Under the pieces are notes generated by a model. The model searched no databases, was not told where the DNA came from, and saw only the letters and a program-made list of their open reading frames with translations. This document shows positions 59,040 to 64,000 of a stretch of 64,000 nucleotides of DNA, one piece after another; the first letter of the stretch is position 1, and each line of letters opens with the position of its first letter. The DNA is from Bacteroidaceae bacterium (GTDB taxonomy: Bacteria > Bacteroidota > Bacteroidia > Bacteroidales > Bacteroidaceae). The position numbers and the translations under genes were made by a program. The DNA lies in NCBI GenBank assembly GCA_017469525.1, contig JAFUGG010000026.1, positions 17,852 through 81,851 on the forward strand, written 5' to 3'.

Positions 59040-59066
59040 TCATGGTGACTGCAGGGATAAAACGAT

Positions 59067-59430
59067 ATTGCTGTCCGCTAAAAACAACTTGACTGCTTTA
59101 GCTGAATAAAGTCGGGAAAGCATCTCAAGCCTGGAAGGCTTCACTTTGAGTAACCGAGGGCGAAGCCCTCGGACTAAACACAGAGACCACCTTCCTACCC
59201 CTGCCTGGAAGGCAGTACCCTCGGCATCTCATAGTACTGCCCTCCAGGCAGCAGGGAGAAGTTCATCCACGCTTTCCGAGGGCTTCGCCCCCCGGTTACT
59301 CAAGGTAAAGCCTTCCAGGCTTTCCAGCCACTGAACAGCCTTCCAAGCCACTGATAACAGTTACTCATATAAAATACCGGTGTAATCGAGGGAGCAGGGT
59401 GATAAAGAAATAATTCCCCCGGACAGCAAT
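59067..59430. mobile_element. MITE-like element, copy 2 (364 bp)
   Basis: Inverted terminal repeats ATTGCTGTCCG (59067-59077) and CGGACAGCAAT (59420-59430), flanked by a perfect direct repeat ATAAAACGAT (59057-59066 and 59431-59440), i.e. a 9-10 bp target duplication. Outer arms match copy 1 at 36049 in the same orientation, but the 103-bp core (59173-59275), bounded by GGGCGAAGCCCTCGG and CCGAGGGCTTCGCCC, is reverse-complemented, with only three differences. No coding capacity. Confidence 0.92.
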
Positions 59431-59449
59431 ATAAAACGATGCCTTGTGA

Positions 59450-62101
59450 TTAGCCGTTTCCCTTCACCAGTTTCTTAATGTCGTTGAGCTTGCTAAGTGC
59501 TTCGAAGGGAGTGAGGTTGTTGATGTCGAGGCCGAGGATTTCGTCGCGTATCTGGCAGAGGACGGGGTCGTCGAGCTGGAAGAAGTTCATCTGCACGCCG
59601 CTTTCGCCTTTCTCTTGCCCCTTGCCCCTTGCCCCAAGATTTTGGTGGTTGACGGCTCCCTCGAGCTCTTTGAGGATGACGTTTGCCCTGGCAACGATGG
59701 CTCTGGGCATGCCTGCGAGCTTCGCCACATGGATACCGAAGCTGTGCTCCGAACCGCCGCGCTCGAGCTTGCGAAGGAAGATGACCTTCCCATCGACCTC
59801 CTTCACGCTCACATTGAAGTTCTTAATGCGCTGGAACTGACGTTCCATCTCGTTCAGCTCGTGGTAGTGCGTGGCAAAAAGCGTACGGGCGTGGCCGCGA
59901 TTTGACTCGTGGATGTACTCCACGATGGCCCACGCGATGGAGATGCCGTCGTAGGTGCTCGTGCCGCGCCCCAGTTCGTCGAAGAGCACCAGACTGCGCT
60001 CCGAGAGGTTGTTCAGTATGCCTGCCGCCTCGGTCATCTCAACCATGAAGGTGCTTTCGCCGATGCTGATGTTGTCGCTTGCACCGACGCGGGTGAAAAT
60101 CTTGTCAACGAAACCGATGCGTGCGCTGTCAGCCGGCACGAAGCTTCCCATCTGGGCAAGCAACGTGATGAGAGCCGTCTGGCGGAGCAATGCGCTCTTA
60201 CCCGCCATGTTAGGACCGGTGATGATGATGATTTGCTGTGTCTGGGTGTCGAGGAAGACATCGTTGGCGATGTAACGTTCCCCAACGGGGAGCTGCTTTT
60301 CAATCACCGGATGACGACCTCCATGTATGTCTATCACGTCGCTATCATCGACAATCGGACGGATGTAGCGGTTCTCCTGAGCACTTTGGGCGAAGGAAAG
60401 GAGGCAGTCGAGCTGGGCGAGGAGCGAAGCGTCCTTCTGTATGGGAGCGACGTAGGCTGCCAAAGCCGTGATGAGACGGTCGAAGATTTGTGCCTCGAGG
60501 CTGAGGATGCGTTCCTCCGCACCCATAATCTTGTCCTCGTACTCCTTGAGTTCCTGGGTGATGTAACGCTCGGCTTGGGTCAATGTCTGCTTGCGAATCC
60601 AGTCGGCAGGCACTTGGTCCTTGTACGTGTTGCGCACCTCGAGGTAGTAGCCAAACACGTTATTGTAGCCAATCTTTAGGCTCTGAATGCCCGTCGCCTC
60701 GATTTCCCTCTGCTGCATCTCCAGCAGATAGCCTTTGCCCTGATAGGCAATCTTGCGCAGCTCGTCGAGTTCTGCGTTCACGCCATCCATGATGACACCA
60801 CCATTTGCTACGAGCAAGGGGCAGTCGGGACGCACTTCGCGAGCTATCCTGTCGCGCATCTCGGCACAAAGGTCGAGCTGTCCGCCTATCTCTCTTAAAG
60901 TACCGTCTTCGCTGCTCTGGCATATCTGCTTGATGGGTTCAACTGCCTGCAAAGCCACTCGCAGCTGCACGATGTCGCGTGGGGAGACACGTCGGGTGCT
61001 GACTTTCGATATGATGCGCTCGAGGTCGCCTACCGTCTGGAGTTGCTCCAGGACAGCGTCTCTCGTATCGGGATTGCGGAAGAAGTTCTCGACGACATCT
61101 TGCCGCTTGCCAATCTGGACAGGGTCTTTCAGAGGGAACAGCATCCAGCGATGCAACATGCGGGCGCCCATCGGCGTGACTGTCTTGTCGATGACGTCGA
61201 GCAGAGAAATGCCTCCTTCGTTCATGCTCTGTGAGAGCTCGAGGTTCCTGATGGTGAATTTGTCGAGACGGACGAAGCGGTCTTCCTCGATGCGACGCAA
61301 GGCGGTGATGTGTCCGAGCTGCTGATGCTGCGTCATCTCCATGTATTGCAGGATGACGCCTGCCGCCACGATGCCGCTCACGAGGTGCTCCACGCCGAAA
61401 CCCTTCAGGTTCTTCACCTCGAAGTGACGCAGCAGCTTCTGTCTCGCCGTCTGTTCCGTGAAGGCCCAATCGTCGAGTTCGAAGGTGACGTAGCGTGTGC
61501 CGAAACTTCCCTCGAACATCATCCTCTTGCCACGCTCGTAGAGAACTTCCTTCGGGGCAAACGATGCCATGAGGCTCGCGATGTAGTCCGTGGTGCCTTC
61601 CGTCACGAGGAACTCGCCCGTGCTGATGTCGAGGAACGACATACCACACGTTTGCTTACCGAAATGCACAGCGCAGAGGAAGTTGTTCTCCTTGTGGTTG
61701 AGCACCGTATCTGCCATCGTCACGCCGGGCGTCACCAGTTCCGTGATGCCTCGCTTGACGAGCGTCTTCGTCATCTTCGGGTCTTCCAGTTGGTCGCAAA
61801 TGGCAACCCTTTTGCCTGCCCTGACGAGCTTCGGCAAATAAGTATCGAGGGCATGATAAGGGAAACCTGCCATCGCGATGCTTTGCGCAGCACCCGACTT
61901 GCCGTTGTTCCTATGGGTGAGCGTGATGCCAAGTATCTCCGCAGCAATCACCGCATCGTCGGCATACGTCTCATAGAAGTCGCCGCAACGGAACAGCAGC
62001 AACGCCTCGGGGTGTTTCGCCTTGAGGTCGTAGAACTGTTTCATCATGGGTGTCAACTGCTGACTTTCTCTTCGACCATCGACCTTCGCTTCTTGTGCCA
62101 T
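59450..62101 (-). CDS. mutS: DNA mismatch repair protein MutS
   Basis: ATPase that recognises mismatches and small loops and recruits MutL. The 883-aa protein has the mismatch-binding N-terminus with the Phe-x-Glu element ([18 protein letters not shown]), connector and lever domains, and the ATPase domain with Walker [21 protein letters not shown], Walker [16 protein letters not shown] and signature [29 protein letters not shown] lies just after. The C-terminal linker [14 protein letters not shown] is encoded by a CCTTGCC-type repeat and is probably dispensable. A TAATTTTG promoter lies 25 bp upstream. Loss of function would raise slippage at the many short arrays here, but no lesion is visible. 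Confidence 0.97.
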   Translation of the reverse strand: MAQEAKVDGRRESQQLTPMMKQFYDLKAKHPEALLLFRCGDFYETYADDAVIAAEILGITLTHRNNGKSGAAQSIAMAGFPYHALDTYLPKLVRAGKRVAICDQLEDPKMTKTLVKRGITELVTPGVTMADTVLNHKENNFLCAVHFGKQTCGMSFLDISTGEFLVTEGTTDYIASLMASFAPKEVLYERGKRMMFEGSFGTRYVTFELDDWAFTEQTARQKLLRHFEVKNLKGFGVEHLVSGIVAAGVILQYMEMTQHQQLGHITALRRIEEDRFVRLDKFTIRNLELSQSMNEGGISLLDVIDKTVTPMGARMLHRWMLFPLKDPVQIGKRQDVVENFFRNPDTRDAVLEQLQTVGDLERIISKVSTRRVSPRDIVQLRVALQAVEPIKQICQSSEDGTLREIGGQLDLCAEMRDRIAREVRPDCPLLVANGGVIMDGVNAELDELRKIAYQGKGYLLEMQQREIEATGIQSLKIGYNNVFGYYLEVRNTYKDQVPADWIRKQTLTQAERYITQELKEYEDKIMGAEERILSLEAQIFDRLITALAAYVAPIQKDASLLAQLDCLLSFAQSAQENRYIRPIVDDSDVIDIHGGRHPVIEKQLPVGERYIANDVFLDTQTQQIIIITGPNMAGKSALLRQTALITLLAQMGSFVPADSARIGFVDKIFTRVGASDNISIGESTFMVEMTEAAGILNNLSERSLVLFDELGRGTSTYDGISIAWAIVEYIHESNRGHARTLFATHYHELNEMERQFQRIKNFNVSVKEVDGKVIFLRKLERGGSEHSFGIHVAKLAGMPRAIVARANVILKELEGAVNHQNLGARGKGQEKGESGVQMNFFQLDDPVLCQIRDEILGLDINNLTPFEALSKLNDIKKLVKGNG

Positions 62102-62125
62102 AGCTTAATTCCTTTTTGCTGCCTG

Positions 62126-62157
62126 CAAAATTACACATTATTTATAATATAAGCAAG
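62126..62157 (-). promoter_or_regulatory. Promoter of mutS
   Basis: On the minus strand CTTG (62154-62157), 20-bp spacer, TAATTTTG (62126-62133). Confidence 0.6.
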
Positions 62158-62166
62158 CATTCAAAG

Positions 62167-62208
62167 ACAAAAAACACAGAGGCAAGCGACATCGTTCGCC
62201 TGCCTCTG
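62167..62208 (-). terminator. Terminator after the third WDxEW peptide gene
   Basis: Minus-strand hairpin CAGAGGCA/TGCCTCTG with an inner GCGA/TCGC stem (62177-62208), followed by TTTTTTGTC. It separates the peptide unit from mutS. Confidence 0.82.
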
Positions 62209-62323
62209 CTTCTATTATGGATTATGGATTAAAGATTAATACTGGCTGGAATCTCTGTCTTCCAAAGCAACCAAGCCATAATCTCTAACCCCTAATCCTT
62301 GATTACGAGCTTCGTGGCAGAAG

Positions 62324-62509
62324 TTACCACTCGTTGTCCCAAAGGGACTTGTTCTCCTTCGTCAGGACTTGGTCAGAGCTGCTAACGTAAGTACTCTCGT
62401 CTGTTGGGTCATAGGAATTGGTATTAATATCCAATGACTCTGCCATCATCTGTACTGTACCGAGCTGAACGGTCAGCGCTGCAGGGGAAATATATGTCTT
62501 TTTCACCAT
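62324..62509 (-). CDS. Small WDxEW-ended peptide, copy 3
   Basis: A 61-aa protein starting MVKKTYISPAALTVQLGT and ending LTKENKSLWDNEW. It shares KKTYI(T/S)P at the N-terminus and the C-terminal KE(S/N)K-x-WDxEW with copies 1 and 2; the centre is Asp/Ser/Thr-rich. It lies 86 bp downstream of a T9SS cargo gene (62596) on the same strand and is followed by a terminator, so the two probably share a transcript. Function unknown. Confidence 0.8.
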   Translation of the reverse strand: MVKKTYISPAALTVQLGTVQMMAESLDINTNSYDPTDESTYVSSSDQVLTKENKSLWDNEW

Positions 62510-62595
62510 AATAATTTACTATCTAATGATTTTATATTTTAGGATTTTGGGGCGCATAAAGCAATCCTTAATTCCTTAAATCTTGAAATATTTAA

Positions 62596-64000
62596 TTATT
62601 TGAGGATTTTCTTGCCGTTCACGATGTTAATGCCCTTCTGCATCTTGCTGATGCGCTGACCAGCAACATTATAGATAGCACCGTCTTCCATCTTACTTCT
62701 TCCATCTTCCATCAGGCTTATGCCTGTAGCATCATCTTCCTCGAAGCCATAGAAGGCCTTGACACCGCCACCACCTGTATTAGTAGCTACCTCAAGGTAA
62801 GCCTTGCCTTCAGGAATGGTAACATCATTGCCTACAGGATAGAAGCCAACGCCATTTGCTTTCTTTGCAAGAGCATAGATGGTTGAACCATCACCTTTGA
62901 CAGAGCCGTCAGAAGCCTTAAGGTCATTGTCAGTCAGAGCTACAGCATCCGTAGTATAAGGCAACTTATAAGAACCTGCACTACCCTTCATTACGACAGC
63001 ACTGCCTTGAGGAATCTGTGTAACCTTGGTCAGTTTGGCATAACCAGATTGAACTTTAACGGTATAGGCTGCCAAGTCATCTTCATTGAAGTTGCTCATG
63101 TCGATATCTTTCACTGCAGGCACATAGGTTGCGTAGCCGTTGCTGCCCATGTAGAACATCTCAGCGCTGTCGTCCTTACCTACGATGCAGAAACCGAATA
63201 CCATTGCCTTGCTATTGCCATTGGTAACGCCGGAGTTGTAAAGGCTAATGCTTGTGATAACCTTGTTCTGGTCAACGAAAGCAGGAATCTCATAGAATCG
63301 GAAGTTGTTATTATTGTCATTCAATGTGCCAGTCCAATATACGCGTCCCGTCTGATAGACGGTTACGGCACGCGTTGTCTCATTGTTGGTATCCCAGTTG
63401 TAGATTTGGAACTGTGCCTGCGATGTCGTACCGTCTTGATAGTTGAAGGTAGCCGTCATGTCGGCGGGTCCATTGCTAGCAGTGCCGAGGAAGTAGAACC
63501 TCCAACTCTTGCTCTGGCGGTCGCCGTCGATGGTCATCGTCTTGGTTTGTCCCTTCGTGATGTAGACGGCATTGTAGTTGTCATAGTCGAAAGCATAGGT
63601 GTGACCTGTGGAAGTCTTGAGGATGCCGTCGTCGGGAACACCGTAGTTTGTCGTGGTTGTCGTTCCGTCTGATGTATTCGTCACTGTCTTGGTGTAGAAG
63701 CCTGTCTGGTTGTTATCGAAGCCTTCGATGATGTCTACATCACCTACAGCAGGAATGTTGCGGGTGAATACGTCAGCATCGAGACCATCAGAGATGTTCA
63801 CTGACTCTGCACCGAACTTGTCGTCGCTGGCAAGATAGTCAGCCATTACCTTCTCAGCAGCCCAGGCTGCAGTAACGTTCTCAGTCAGGTTCTTGTAGGT
63901 AGAAGCACCAACGGCTTCCACGGCAGCGTCGAATGTGCTCTTCTGTGCATCGGTAGCCTCGCTGTAATCATACTTGCTTTGGAAGTCCAACAACTCCTGA
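62596..64000 (-). CDS. T9SS cargo protein, 3' portion (5' end outside the window)
   Basis: At least 467 codons, open to the right edge, so the N-terminus and signal peptide are not visible. The frame continues past the TTG at 63993. Upstream residues include a helical stretch (YDYSEATDAQKSTFDAAVEA) and a beta-sandwich like a carbohydrate-binding module (SKSWRFYFLGTASNG; RVYWTGTLNDNNNNFRFYEI). The shared pre-tail module follows (GSNGYATYVPAVKDIDMSNF ... GVGFYPVGN), then the linker GISLMEDGRSKMEDG and sorting tail AIYNVAGQRISKMQKGIN...NGKKILK. The linker and tail are almost the same as in the 29133 protein. Function of the missing part unknown; a secreted polysaccharide-active protein is possible. 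Confidence 0.82.
   Translation of the reverse strand, partial: QELLDFQSKYDYSEATDAQKSTFDAAVEAVGASTYKNLTENVTAAWAAEKVMADYLASDDKFGAESVNISDGLDADVFTRNIPAVGDVDIIEGFDNNQTGFYTKTVTNTSDGTTTTTNYGVPDDGILKTSTGHTYAFDYDNYNAVYITKGQTKTMTIDGDRQSKSWRFYFLGTASNGPADMTATFNYQDGTTSQAQFQIYNWDTNNETTRAVTVYQTGRVYWTGTLNDNNNNFRFYEIPAFVDQNKVITSISLYNSGVTNGNSKAMVFGFCIVGKDDSAEMFYMGSNGYATYVPAVKDIDMSNFNEDDLAAYTVKVQSGYAKLTKVTQIPQGSAVVMKGSAGSYKLPYTTDAVALTDNDLKASDGSVKGDGSTIYALAKKANGVGFYPVGNDVTIPEGKAYLEVATNTGGGGVKAFYGFEEDDATGISLMEDGRSKMEDGAIYNVAGQRISKMQKGINIVNGKKILK

Noticed and set aside
59610..59640. CCTTGCC repeats in the mutS linker as a frame-switching hot spot
   Set aside because: The repeat is short and imperfect, and the linker is near the C-terminus, so a functional switch is not supported by the sequence alone.

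Overview
The window looks like a chromosomal segment of a gut-type Bacteroidales, most likely Prevotella or a close relative. The evidence is the Bacteroidetes promoter pattern (TTTG, about 19 bp, TAnnTTTG), type IX secretion (T9SS) genes porW and porX, many secreted proteins ending in a Prevotella-style T9SS sorting tail (YNLAGQR...GINIVNGKKILK), DUF4369/TlpA-type lipoproteins, and L-fucose, rhamnoside and xylan utilisation genes. No rRNA, prophage, transposase or CRISPR array was found. There is one tRNA, for proline (GGG).

Layout. 1-10 kb: dusB; an L-fucose pair (fucI, fucP) on the minus strand; a C_GCAxxG redox-type protein translationally coupled to a GH78 rhamnosidase; an outer-membrane HhH/beta-barrel protein. 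10-14 kb (minus): lgt, ychF, a small four-helix-bundle (S23/Avd-like) gene inside a dispersed repeat, and a RidA-like gene. 14-20 kb (minus): a five-gene operon of porin, imelysin, di-heme oxidoreductase, second porin and c-type heme lipoprotein, probably for iron acquisition. 20.5 kb: a regulator fusing a RIC-type hemerythrin di-iron domain to a LuxR HTH. 21.7-35.5 kb: three secreted T9SS cargo proteins (one an endonuclease I), two followed by a small WDxEW-ended peptide gene, with a defence/toxin-type island (DUF3791-DUF3990-small ORF; MNT-HEPN) between two paralogous cargo genes. 35.5-36.9 kb: noncoding repeat cluster. 36.9-47.6 kb (minus): a GH115 alpha-glucuronidase and a 2263-residue surface protein with dockerin-like C-terminus, in one operon. 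48-52 kb: HAD phosphatase, an OmpA/TPR lipoprotein and a TlpA-like lipoprotein. 52-59 kb: operon aroA, small ORF, porW, porX, tsaE. 59-64 kb (minus): mutS, a third WDxEW peptide and the 3' part of another T9SS cargo gene.

The genes connect through surface biology: PorW and PorX belong to the T9SS that would export the cargo proteins and the GH115; Lgt modifies the many lipoproteins.

The most unusual content is in the repeats. (i) Seven intergenic arrays share a 22-bp period but mostly not a sequence; five are clear (3-4 units) and two degenerate. (ii) A 364-395 bp element with terminal inverted repeats and target duplications occurs twice, and its central 103 bp is inverted between copies exactly at 15-bp inverted repeats. 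(iii) A GGAAGTAAA-armed repeat occurs in miniature form and next to the four-helix-bundle gene, whose first codons coincide with a conserved motif of the miniature copies. (iv) 9-bp tandem arrays sit just upstream of several start codons. (v) CCCCTNNAGGGG-type palindromes are inserted in frame into AroA and two exported proteins. (vi) Three cargo genes are each followed by a 55-62 residue peptide gene with a conserved C-terminus.
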